Assembly (NCBI GenBank): GCA_016838895.1
Contig: JAEKNU010000010.1
Span: 42,052 to 106,051 of the forward strand
DNA: 64,000 nt
From: Chloroflexota bacterium
GTDB lineage: Bacteria; Chloroflexota; Anaerolineae; Anaerolineales; Anaerolineaceae
Direction: 5' to 3'
Part shown: piece after piece, positions 34,684 to 43,136 of the stretch
Layout of the letters: the number at the start of each line of letters is the position of its first letter
How positions within the stretch are numbered: the stretch's first letter is position 1
The notes under the pieces: model-generated
The model's database searches: none
What the model was told of the DNA's origin: nothing
Seen by the model: only the letters and a program-made list of their open reading frames with translations
Position numbers and translations under genes: made by a program

Positions 34684-35634
34684 CTATCCGGGTAACTGAC
34701 ATAAATCAGTTGCTAACTCAAGCATATCTTCCTGTGCAGCAGCCTTGATACAAATTCCACTGGGTTTACGAACACGCTCCACCCAATTATCCGGGATGGC
34801 CTGCAAACCATGAATTGCACCGCCTAACGCACCTACTACGGCACCGATGGTGTCTGCATCCCGTCCAAAATTACAGGCCCAGAACATACCTTTCTTAAAA
34901 TCACCGCCCGTTAATCGGAAAATAGAAAATATCTGCGGCATCGCCTCAGCGGATTGGGCATGAGAAGGCGTCCAGAAGACATTATGCAAGTCTTCCCAGG
35001 CATCCTCGATGGTGCCGGCGTCAGTGCAAATCTTATCTGCTAATTGCATGGCATAGCCTAGCCATGAATCCTCAGGTATACGGCTGATGGCCTGCTCCCA
35101 GATTGCATCAACCGAAGCGCCGACCATTGCTAAAGAAACAGCCGCAGCCACAGCCTGAGCGGCCCAAATACCATCCGTATAATGGCTGACTTCAGCATCC
35201 AGTTCAGCTAAGGCAGCCGCTTTATCAGGATCGCCTGCCGCATAAACACCGAATGGAGCGGCACGCATGGCTGCACCATCATCGTCATTATTAACATTGA
35301 AGCGACCGGATTGAGGCGGCAGCATGCCACGATTCAAATTGGCTACCGCCCCATAAAGTGGGGCTCCACCCCGGTCAAACAAACCGCCCTGATCCAGAAT
35401 ATACTTTTTCCAACCATCCAAAACTGCCTGGCGGGTTAATTGCCCCTTGCAATCCAATAAAATACGCGCGCTTAGTACAGCGAATTCGGTATCATCTGTA
35501 CTGCGAGCATCGCCGTAAAAGTTTGTAATAATGCCATAGCGTTTACGAAATAGATCAGAGCGACCTACATCTCCGAGCGCATCGCCACATGCCAGCCCTA
35601 CCATACACCCTTTGGCTCTTTCTATCTTTTCCAT
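34684..35634 (-). CDS. ADP-ribosylglycohydrolase-family protein (single domain)
   Basis: 316 residues, the length of a bare ARH/DraG domain. The two metal-binding motifs are complete: STDDTE (45-50) and GRDADTIGAVVGALGGAIHG (257-276), so a dinuclear metal hydrolase is expected. It shares little beyond these motifs with the larger hydrolase at 29219, so the operon has two distinct members. It is the first structural gene, with ATAGGAG before its ATG and a LacI-type palindrome 28-47 bp upstream. By analogy with E. coli yegU beside the kinase gene yegV, it may act on a nucleoside-like riboside. Confidence 0.88.
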   Translation of the reverse strand: MEKIERAKGCMVGLACGDALGDVGRSDLFRKRYGIITNFYGDARSTDDTEFAVLSARILLDCKGQLTRQAVLDGWKKYILDQGGLFDRGGAPLYGAVANLNRGMLPPQSGRFNVNNDDDGAAMRAAPFGVYAAGDPDKAAALAELDAEVSHYTDGIWAAQAVAAAVSLAMVGASVDAIWEQAISRIPEDSWLGYAMQLADKICTDAGTIEDAWEDLHNVFWTPSHAQSAEAMPQIFSIFRLTGGDFKKGMFWACNFGRDADTIGAVVGALGGAIHGLQAIPDNWVERVRKPSGICIKAAAQEDMLELATDLCQLPG

Positions 35635-35661
35635 ATGACTCCTATCATCTAAATTAAAATT

Positions 35662-35681
35662 TGGGGTTGAACGTTCCCATA
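35662..35681 (-). promoter_or_regulatory. LacI-1 operator upstream of the structural operon
   Basis: Core GAACGTTC (35669-35676) inside GGGTTGAACGTTCCCA. It shares the minus-strand string TGGGAACGTTC with the site at the lacI-1 promoter. It lies between the lacI-1 stop and the first structural gene. Confidence 0.7.
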
Positions 35682-35694
35682 AATTGGTAAATTT

Positions 35695-36705
35695 TTATGC
35701 CGGTCTGGTGGTTGAACCACGTACCACCAATTGACATGGTACCTTTGATATCTGCTGCTTGCCTTGCTCAACTGCTGCGGTCATACGTTGAATCAGGTAA
35801 TTGGCAGCGATTTTCCCTATTTGGTATTTGTCTTTCCGTACCGTGCTGAGGGCCGGAATGGATAAAGAGGCCGCGTATATATCATCAATACCCATGATGG
35901 ATATATCCTTGGGCACCTGATACCCCATGGAATTGGCCACTTGCAAGGCGCCCAGCGCAATCAAATCATTCGAAGCGATCACAGCTGTGGGTTTTTCAGG
36001 CATTTGTAATAATTGCGTCATCCCCTCTTCCCCACCGTGATTATCAAAGCGTACATTGACAACAAATTCCGATTGCACTGGTAAATCACGTTCAGCAAAG
36101 AAATTTAGAAAATTGTTTTTCCGCGAATGGCTAGACCCAGTCTCTGAACTGCCCAGAAGCAAAGCAATGCGCTCATGTCCTAGTCGCACCAGGTAGGCCA
36201 AGGCTTCGCGCATGGCTGCCGGGCTGTCAGACCCAACCATATCCAGGGTGTTAAACCCTGGGCGAATGCCAAGAACAACCGATGGAATTTGTGTGGTGAT
36301 GATCTGTTTTTCGGAAACATGAATTGGATTGATAAGGATGCCATCCACCCGGGTTTGCATGGCAATTTTTAAAAAGTCCTGTTCCCGGGCATGATTCCAA
36401 TCCAGATTGGCAAACACAACCGAATACCCCGCTTCATCCATGCGATCCTGTATACCGCGGGCAACTTCCGGCCAAAATGGGTTGGTAATGTCCGGAATCA
36501 TCAGCATGATGATATTGGTACGATCTGTCCGCAAACTACTGGCAATGGAATTATGTTGGTAACCCAATTCTTCAATGGCCTGACGAACGCGCTTTACCGT
36601 TTCATCACTGACCTTGCGAACATCATCATTGATCACGCGCGAAACCGTGGTCTTGGATACCCCTGCAATTTTGGCAACATCAATGATCGTTGGACGGTTT
36701 ACCAT
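35695..36705 (-). CDS. LacI family transcriptional repressor 1
   Basis: A 336-residue LacI/GalR repressor. The N-terminal helix-turn-helix and hinge read PTIIDVAKIAGVSKTTVSRVINDDVRKVS, with YQHNSIASSLRT at the hinge; the periplasmic-binding-like effector domain follows (IIMLMIPDITNPFWPEVARG, MTAVIASNDLIALGALQVAN, GIDDI). It should repress the 35634-25431 operon and itself: the palindromic GGAACGTTCC overlaps the start of its transcript, and a related site precedes the operon. The inducer is likely the imported compound or a product such as a pentose. AAAGGAT precedes the ATG. Confidence 0.95.
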   Translation of the reverse strand: MVNRPTIIDVAKIAGVSKTTVSRVINDDVRKVSDETVKRVRQAIEELGYQHNSIASSLRTDRTNIIMLMIPDITNPFWPEVARGIQDRMDEAGYSVVFANLDWNHAREQDFLKIAMQTRVDGILINPIHVSEKQIITTQIPSVVLGIRPGFNTLDMVGSDSPAAMREALAYLVRLGHERIALLLGSSETGSSHSRKNNFLNFFAERDLPVQSEFVVNVRFDNHGGEEGMTQLLQMPEKPTAVIASNDLIALGALQVANSMGYQVPKDISIMGIDDIYAASLSIPALSTVRKDKYQIGKIAANYLIQRMTAAVEQGKQQISKVPCQLVVRGSTTRPA

Positions 36706-36725
36706 AGTTTATCCTTTATGGGGGT

Positions 36726-36735
36726 GGAACGTTCC
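36726..36735 (-). promoter_or_regulatory. LacI-1 autoregulatory operator
   Basis: Perfect 10-bp palindrome GGAACGTTCC immediately after the -10 box of the lacI-1 promoter, the classical repression position. Confidence 0.75.
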
Positions 36736-36736
36736 C

Positions 36737-36765
36737 ATTATAGCAATTCCAACAAGCAAAGTCAA
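36737..36765 (-). promoter_or_regulatory. Promoter of lacI-1
   Basis: Minus strand TTGACT (complement of 36760-36765), 17-bp spacer, TATAAT (complement of 36737-36742). Confidence 0.82.
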
Positions 36766-36775
36766 GGGGTATTTT

Positions 36776-36818
36776 ACATAAAAATAAAAAAATGGCTTTG
36801 AAAAATTCAAAGCCATTT
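36776..36818 (-). terminator. Terminator of the LacI-2 operon
   Basis: AAATGGCTTTGAA / TTCAAAGCCATTT, 13-bp perfect arms and a 3-base loop, followed on the minus strand by a T-rich tract. It separates the GT-B-like gene from the lacI-1 promoter. Confidence 0.92.
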
Positions 36819-36895
36819 CTACCTGTATATTAATCTAAAAAATTTTATCTTTATTCGGTTGGACTGCACTGGGAAAATAATCTAATGATATCTGA

Positions 36896-38425
36896 TCATT
36901 TGGCCTTTCTTTCCCATTTCTTACCCGTTGCTAATGCTACACAATTATAGGCACCGTCATAAATTCCAATTTGTTTATTCTTAACAATCTGCTCACAAAA
37001 CATTGTGAGTAAATCATCTTCATCTGTGAGAACGTCAATCGCCTGCAAAGTCTGTGGAATCGAACGGGCTTCAACGGTACCATCACCTAATTCGGCGCCG
37101 CGGATGGCACCCCACATTTCGTGCCCTCCCACCCTTTCATTGAATATCTTTGGAATCGGATAAAAAGCCAGTTCACTGGGTTTGGTGATCATCACATCCA
37201 CAACACGCATCAAATAATTTGTGGCATATACGCCATGAAATGTATTATCAAATAAAAATATATGCAAACCGCTGACAGAATGATCCCGGATAGCATCTGT
37301 AAAATCACGGGCTTCGTCCCAGGTGAAATACGTTTTGATCAGATCCTGATAGTCAGCCAATTCTTTTGACAGCCAATCCCAATTTGATTTATGATCTCCA
37401 AGATTAACAAATAAGGTTACTTTATCTTGCTTTATTAATGGAATACAGTGTTCAATAACTGCTTTAAATAATTCTTTTTGTGCGCCTGCGCCGCCCATTG
37501 TAATCATATAGCGGCGCGGCTCTTTTGCTTTCATGCGACGCAAACGTGCCGCACAGTCCACCTCAATATTTTCCACCAATTCATGATCCACATGGTGTCC
37601 GGTATAATACAGCGCATCTGACGGTATCGTTTTTAACGCGCGACTTTTATCATCAAAGCCGCGCATAATCTTAAATCCATAATATCCGGATGGCGATTGT
37701 ACACCATGTTTGGCACCTTCGGTCAGTTGGAAGGACATCGGCCAGTTATCAAACATCATATCCACCACATTCGTCATGCCGCCTGCAACAGCACCCATTG
37801 CATTCCACATATGGGCAGTTAACATGGGCATATCAGGGGGTAAAGCGGCATACATGTTACTAAATAATTCACTCATTTTATAATCTTTTACATTTGTTTT
37901 CAGAAATCGCCATGGCCACCCAACGATCCAGGCATTTAAGATCTGCCACACACCTGGAATCGCCTTCTCTCCAGTGGTTACGGACTCCCAAACATATTTA
38001 TTAAATAATGCACTGCTTTGAGAGAGCCGGGAAAAACGAGAATACCATGTATTACACCAGTTGATCACATCGCTGGTGACACCAGGTATGGCTAACAAAT
38101 CCAACCAATAAGGCGTAAACCCCATGGCTTTGGCACATGACATGCCCGCCATAGCAATCCGATAATGCCCATACCCCATGCGGATCGTACTAATGATTAC
38201 GGCATTATCCATATTGATGGGTTGCCCTTGATCACCGCGCACAATATCCTTGAGTTCAAACATCGAACCCAGATAGGGATTGTCTTGCAAACTCAAAGTG
38301 TATTTCTCTTCAGGATCATACTGAAATTTTTTGGCTAACATTGCTTTCCATCTATCAGATGCCGCTGATTGCTGCCTGCTGATCGCATTTCCGTATACTG
38401 TATAACAACCATTTACTTTTTGCAT
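36896..38425 (-). CDS. Unrecognised GT-B-like protein in a sugar ABC operon
   Basis: 509 residues from the first ATG (protein begins MQKVNGCYT); the ORF-track start is a TTG within the GAGGAG box. I do not recognise a named family. Two Rossmann-like halves are suggested: residues ~75-300 starting NAVIISTIRMGYGHYRIAMA, a GxGH-type loop reminiscent of MGDG synthase/GT28 enzymes, and ~310-509 with RRYMITMGGAGAQKELF and MITKPSELAFYPIPK, similar in position to the nucleotide-sugar-binding region of GT28. No signal peptide or membrane helix. It is the last gene of the LacI-2 operon. A glycosyltransferase or phosphorylase role is only a guess. Confidence 0.5.
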   Translation of the reverse strand: MQKVNGCYTVYGNAISRQQSAASDRWKAMLAKKFQYDPEEKYTLSLQDNPYLGSMFELKDIVRGDQGQPINMDNAVIISTIRMGYGHYRIAMAGMSCAKAMGFTPYWLDLLAIPGVTSDVINWCNTWYSRFSRLSQSSALFNKYVWESVTTGEKAIPGVWQILNAWIVGWPWRFLKTNVKDYKMSELFSNMYAALPPDMPMLTAHMWNAMGAVAGGMTNVVDMMFDNWPMSFQLTEGAKHGVQSPSGYYGFKIMRGFDDKSRALKTIPSDALYYTGHHVDHELVENIEVDCAARLRRMKAKEPRRYMITMGGAGAQKELFKAVIEHCIPLIKQDKVTLFVNLGDHKSNWDWLSKELADYQDLIKTYFTWDEARDFTDAIRDHSVSGLHIFLFDNTFHGVYATNYLMRVVDVMITKPSELAFYPIPKIFNERVGGHEMWGAIRGAELGDGTVEARSIPQTLQAIDVLTDEDDLLTMFCEQIVKNKQIGIYDGAYNCVALATGKKWERKAK

Positions 38426-38581
38426 CCTACGATATATTCTCCTCAATAAAATAGTATTCCAAACTGCAAGCGTGAAAAGATCAGCCAGTAAAACATCTAC
38501 GAATAAAATTCTGCCAACCTTCTACAGCGCAAGATCAAATATCAAATACAAAATTGAATAAGCTCCGCTAAACTGAACTGA

Positions 38582-39796
38582 TTACCCTTTTACACCACTA
38601 CTCGTGGCACTCTCCACAAAGAAGCGTTGAGCAAAGATATATATAATCAATGGAGGTAGAATGGCAATCGCGGCCCCTGCCATAACCAGATTTGCATTGT
38701 CGGCGGCTTTTCCACGCAGAATACTCAATGCCAGGGTTAACACATGATTATCCTGATTCCCTGTATTTATCACAATCAATGGCCAGAAGAAACTATTCCA
38801 GGCATATAAAAATGAGAATGTTGCTAAAGTAGCCAGCGCTGGGGTGGCAGAGGGCAGGAATATTTTCCACAATATTTGCAATCGGGAAGCTCCATCAATC
38901 AGAGCCGCTTCCTCTATCTCCTTTGGCATGGTGATAAAGAATTGACGCATCATAAATGTACCATATGCGCTGAAAACCCATGGAATAATCAGGGAAGCAA
39001 GTTTATCCACCCACCCTAACATAACCATTAATTGATAGAGCGGTGTGATTAATACCACAAAAGGAATCATAATCGTGCCCAAATACACCAGGAAAATTTG
39101 CTCCCGTCCGGGGAATTTCAATCTTGCCAATGCATACCCCCCCACTACGCTGGTTACCAATTGCCCAAGCACCACCAGAATGGTCACCAATGCCGTGTTG
39201 GTTAAGGCTCTGTCTAATCCCTGTAAATCTCTCACCCTGGTATAGTTCTCAGGAACAAGCGTTGGCTCTTCGACGGCCACACTCAAACGTAAATTTTGGA
39301 ATGCCGTAATTTGGGGTTGCTGCGGATCTACAAAGCGCCCTAATGCCGTTTGATCTGTTAGCACCATTTGTAGCATTTTTCCATTCAAAGGCACATCCCA
39401 CAGTTTTACCGTTTCTCCTTGATAGACTGTGGTTAATTGAGCTGCTTCGCCTCCGCTTGGTTGAACAAGTTCCAGGGCAACCGTAGCGCTTTGATTCACA
39501 TCTGCGGGGTTTACATAGATTCCAGCCGGTACACTGCGTTCAACCAGCGCAAATTCACGCTCATCACCTTCAAACTGCACAATATATAATGGTTTTAGGT
39601 CATCGTATCCCAGCACCTCAGCTTCAACCGGCTTCATTGGAATCAGGCGTGGCGGATAGCGATACGTATCTGTTTGCAATTTGAAGGAAGTTGAGAACAT
39701 AAACAAGAATGGAAAAAGCATAATATATGCAAACCCAATCAACAACGCATAAACCAGCGCATTTCCCAGGTACTTCAAGATTCGATATTTACTCAT
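38582..39796 (-). CDS. Sugar ABC transporter permease (MalG-like) with periplasmic insert, system 3
   Basis: 404 residues, about 120 longer than typical MalG permeases. The excess is one hydrophilic block between helix 1 (LVYALLIGFAYIMLFPFLFM) and helix 2, roughly residues 45-190, with beta-rich sequence (ATVALELVQPSGGEAAQLTT). By topology it lies outside the membrane and could contact the binding protein. EAA loop EIEEAALIDGASRLQILWKIFLP and end SATSSGVKG are normal. GCGGAGGG precedes the start. It pairs with 39809-41485. Confidence 0.9.
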   Translation of the reverse strand: MSKYRILKYLGNALVYALLIGFAYIMLFPFLFMFSTSFKLQTDTYRYPPRLIPMKPVEAEVLGYDDLKPLYIVQFEGDEREFALVERSVPAGIYVNPADVNQSATVALELVQPSGGEAAQLTTVYQGETVKLWDVPLNGKMLQMVLTDQTALGRFVDPQQPQITAFQNLRLSVAVEEPTLVPENYTRVRDLQGLDRALTNTALVTILVVLGQLVTSVVGGYALARLKFPGREQIFLVYLGTIMIPFVVLITPLYQLMVMLGWVDKLASLIIPWVFSAYGTFMMRQFFITMPKEIEEAALIDGASRLQILWKIFLPSATPALATLATFSFLYAWNSFFWPLIVINTGNQDNHVLTLALSILRGKAADNANLVMAGAAIAILPPLIIYIFAQRFFVESATSSGVKG

Positions 39797-39808
39797 CAAC
39801 CCTCCGCT

Positions 39809-41485
39809 TTAATATGCGCCTTTTGATTTATTCTGACGTTGAAATTGCACTAAGGTCACCACGAAAATAATAAGAAACAGAACCCAGGCAACAGCAGAAG
39901 CGTAGCCCTGTTGAAAACGCTGAAACCCTTTCTGATACAAATACAAAACGATCGTCATGGTGGAATTTGCCGGGCCACCCGGCGGTTCGGTAGGAATCAA
40001 GACGTAAACCTGTTCAAAGACCTGCAAAGCATTGATCACTGCCGTTGTCACGACATAAAAAGTTGTCGGCGCAAGCAGCGGCAATGTCACATTCCAGAAC
40101 CGGGAAACCGCATTTGCCCCATCCACTTTTGCTGCTTCATACAACTCTTTGGGTATGTTCTGCATACCCGCCAGAAAAATCACTGCGTAATATCCCAGCC
40201 ACTGCCAGGCTGACATAATCACCACAGCCAAAAGAGCAACCTTCGTATCCGACAACCAGCGTATCTGCGGATCAGCAATTTGAGTACCGAATAATCCATT
40301 AACAGATTCAATCACATTCAAAATAGAAAAATTTATATACCCTACCGCGGCATTATAAAGCCACTGCCAGATCAATGCCACACCTACTACGGCGGCAACG
40401 GTTGGCAAAAAATATACCGCCCGGAAAAACTTCATACCCGGTAGTTTGCTGTTTAACAAGGAAGCTAACAGCAATGCCGGAATAATACTCAACGGAAGTG
40501 CCAAAAAAGTGAATACGATTGTATTACGTAATGCAATCCAAAATAGTTTGTCTTCTGCCCCAATGATCACACCATTTCCGATCCACTTAATACGAGTAAG
40601 TTCATCATATACCGTGGTATCCAGCACTTCGGTCACCGGTTGATCCACTCCTTCCAATTTGGCAATGGTCAAATTGAATATCTTGGCGTAATTATCCATA
40701 CCAACCCAGTCCTGCGTTCCAAATGAGTCAGAATTGGTAAAGCTGACGTATAAGGAAAGCAGGAGAGGGCCAGCAAAGAAAAACAAAAAACCCAAAAGAT
40801 TTGGGGAGAGGAAAAGAAAACCACTAATGGCTTCGTTATGCGATGATTTGGCATGCAATGCTGTGGCAAATTCCTGACTGGATAGAACCCGTAAAACGAA
40901 TATCGTTATGCCAATCATTGCCAACAAAAAAAATGGCAAAGGTTTATTAAATTGTTGGGCGATATATACCAATGCCTGCAATATGCCGATCGAGTAAAAA
41001 AAGAACACCAGGAATCCGTATATAACATAGCGTCCTATGCTACGAAAAAGTTGCGAGCGATTGTCCTCACTGCTAAATTTATCTGCCATTGAGTTAATCA
41101 GGTATCCGGCGATAACCCCACCAAGCCAGGGAATGCCCCGTCCAAATGTATCACCCAAAGCGTCAATGCCCACGAATATACCGAGATATTGAAGTAATCC
41201 CAATAAACTGGTTAAAAAAACCAGATAATTAATAATCAATGCGATAATCCTGCCGCGATGCCGTTTACGCCAAATCATCGGCACACTGAACCCTGCTGCT
41301 GATCCCAATATCCCCAATAAAATCAAAATAATTAAATATAACCAAGTCGGAAATGGCTGCGCACTACTGCCAAGTTGATAAACAATACCGATTGCAGCCC
41401 CAACGGCCAGGAAACCCTGCCAGATGGAGACACCTTTAATTTGCCTTTCAGTACGTATATCAACATGCTGGGTGCCTTCGACCAT
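39809..41485 (-). CDS. Sugar ABC transporter permease (MalF-like) with N-terminal membrane extension, system 3
   Basis: 558 residues from the ATG after GGAGGAGG, versus about 300 for a standard MalF-like permease. Residues ~15-215 add about six extra hydrophobic segments before the normal permease start (SGFLFLSPNLLGFLFFFAGP). A further hydrophilic insert (about 265-310, LDTTVYDELTRIKWIGNG) follows the first core helix. EAA loop: ELYEAAKVDGANAVSRFWNVTLP. The extra membrane domain is not recognised and may regulate or scaffold the transporter. A 30-bp perfect palindrome separates it from the binding-protein gene. Confidence 0.9.
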   Translation of the reverse strand: MVEGTQHVDIRTERQIKGVSIWQGFLAVGAAIGIVYQLGSSAQPFPTWLYLIILILLGILGSAAGFSVPMIWRKRHRGRIIALIINYLVFLTSLLGLLQYLGIFVGIDALGDTFGRGIPWLGGVIAGYLINSMADKFSSEDNRSQLFRSIGRYVIYGFLVFFFYSIGILQALVYIAQQFNKPLPFFLLAMIGITIFVLRVLSSQEFATALHAKSSHNEAISGFLFLSPNLLGFLFFFAGPLLLSLYVSFTNSDSFGTQDWVGMDNYAKIFNLTIAKLEGVDQPVTEVLDTTVYDELTRIKWIGNGVIIGAEDKLFWIALRNTIVFTFLALPLSIIPALLLASLLNSKLPGMKFFRAVYFLPTVAAVVGVALIWQWLYNAAVGYINFSILNVIESVNGLFGTQIADPQIRWLSDTKVALLAVVIMSAWQWLGYYAVIFLAGMQNIPKELYEAAKVDGANAVSRFWNVTLPLLAPTTFYVVTTAVINALQVFEQVYVLIPTEPPGGPANSTMTIVLYLYQKGFQRFQQGYASAVAWVLFLIIFVVTLVQFQRQNKSKGAY

Positions 41486-41601
41486 GAATACCTCCTCCAT
41501 TGGGGTGATAAATAGATTTTTGTATCCCTACGGAGACTCCGGAAACACAAAACGGCTTTTATTCATTGTGTCACTCGAGTCTATGCGGGATAAAATTTAG
41601 A

Positions 41602-41631
41602 GAAGGATAGGCGGCATGCCGCCTATCCTTC
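41602..41631 (-). promoter_or_regulatory. Intercistronic hairpin after binding-protein gene, system 3
   Basis: Perfect 30-bp palindrome whose half is GAAGGATAGGCGGCA, starting 13 bp after the binding-protein stop and more than 110 bp before the next start. Minus-strand T-tract after it is short, so partial termination or 3'-end protection is likely. Confidence 0.85.
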
Positions 41632-41643
41632 ATTATAAATAGA

Positions 41644-43047
41644 TTATTCTGTAAATGATTTATTTGCTTCGGAGCAGATACTGGCTTTGAAATCTTCAAT
41701 GCTGGTGCTACCAGTCATTAAGGATGCAATCGCCGGATCCATTACTGCTGCGAATTCGGGCCATGAGCCTGCCCATACCGGACCTTCCGCAACTGGGCTG
41801 TCTGCTAGCCCATTCAGGAATGCCTGATTATTGGCAGGTGGAGTGAAGGTCAGGAAAGCATCCAGGGCTTCCTGGCTGACACGGCTGGGAATATTAGCGC
41901 CTAAAGCAGAGATTTTTGCTTGTGTATCTGCCTGAGTAAGCGCCTGAACCAATTGCCATGCTTCTTTGGGGTATTCGGTATTTGCGTTGACAACATATGC
42001 ACCCCAGAACAACCAGTTACCTGCATTATCGGCAGGTCCCTTTGGCAATTCAACAACATCCCAATTAAAGGTGGCATTGCTGCGTGTGCCAGGTGTGGCC
42101 CAACGGCCATTCTGGAACATACCCACACGACCAGCCATGAAGGGAGGTTCGCTGTCTTCACCGTAAGGTACGGCTACATCAAATTCCTGATATAGGGTTT
42201 GTTCAAATAGCAAACCTTCAATGGATGCATCGTTATCCAGGTTACAGGCATCACGAGTTTCATTGAAGAAACCACCACCAGCGGAGTTCATCCAGGTACC
42301 GTAGGGGCCCCACCATGCATTGGCACCATATCCGTAAATATCACTACCAAGTGCACGAACTTTCTTGGCTGCATCCAGGAAAGCTTCCCATGTCCAGGTT
42401 CCATTCTCTGCCATGGTGCGAGGATCCAGGTCGCCGGTCAAACCAGCTTCAGCCAATAAATCCAGATTCAAATACAGCGCGAATGTAGACACATCTCGCG
42501 GCAAACCCCAGAAAGCGCCGCTATCTGCACCAAACATAGCTGATTCAGGATTATAGGTCATATGATACATTGGGCCAGGATAGAATGCATTCACATCAAA
42601 GCCTTCCGTTGCGGATGCCATATCAGCCATGTTCAAAATCAAACCACGTGAGGCAAAATCTGCAACGTCGGTGCCTGGGATCCAGAATACATCAGGTGCC
42701 GTACCTGCGCTGATTTCTGTTTTTAATACATCCTGATAGGATGATGATTCCGATCCACCCGGTTCATAGGTCAGGGTAATGCTGTCCATGCTCTTGTCGA
42801 GATCATCACTGATTGCCTGATAAACCTCAATCTCCGCCTGATTATCTGGGCGTGTACGCCAGCGAAGCATAATTTCTTCCATAGCAGGTTCTTCAGCTAC
42901 TGGAGCTTCCGCTGCAGGTTCTTCCTCTGCTGGGGCTTCTTCAGCAACTGGGGCTTCCGCTGCCGGCGCTGCCGGGGCACATGCACCTAACATCATGGTA
43001 AAAATTACCAGGACTGAAAATAAAACTAAAATTGAATTTCGTCTCAT
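41644..43047 (-). CDS. Extracellular solute-binding lipoprotein (family 1), system 3
   Basis: 467 residues. Signal peptide MRRNSILVLFSVLVIFTMML with lipobox LGAC (C23), then a ~35-residue Ala/Pro/Glu repeat linker (APVAEEAPAEEEPAAEAP) that would hold the domain away from the membrane. The mature domain has AGTAPDVFWIPGTDVADFAS, LNLDLLAEAGLTGDLD and AGRVGMFQNGRWA, as in CUT1 binding proteins. AGAGGAG before the ATG. It follows the LacI-2 gene by 89 bp and is probably transcribed from the lacI-2 promoter or a weaker one in that gap. Confidence 0.95.
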   Translation of the reverse strand: MRRNSILVLFSVLVIFTMMLGACAPAAPAAEAPVAEEAPAEEEPAAEAPVAEEPAMEEIMLRWRTRPDNQAEIEVYQAISDDLDKSMDSITLTYEPGGSESSSYQDVLKTEISAGTAPDVFWIPGTDVADFASRGLILNMADMASATEGFDVNAFYPGPMYHMTYNPESAMFGADSGAFWGLPRDVSTFALYLNLDLLAEAGLTGDLDPRTMAENGTWTWEAFLDAAKKVRALGSDIYGYGANAWWGPYGTWMNSAGGGFFNETRDACNLDNDASIEGLLFEQTLYQEFDVAVPYGEDSEPPFMAGRVGMFQNGRWATPGTRSNATFNWDVVELPKGPADNAGNWLFWGAYVVNANTEYPKEAWQLVQALTQADTQAKISALGANIPSRVSQEALDAFLTFTPPANNQAFLNGLADSPVAEGPVWAGSWPEFAAVMDPAIASLMTGSTSIEDFKASICSEANKSFTE

Positions 43048-43136
43048 TACTATTTCTCCTCTTTAGACAATTGTTTGCACTAACACACGGTGTCCATTCA
43101 AAATAATCAAAAATGATTCTTACTCACCTCCTGAGT

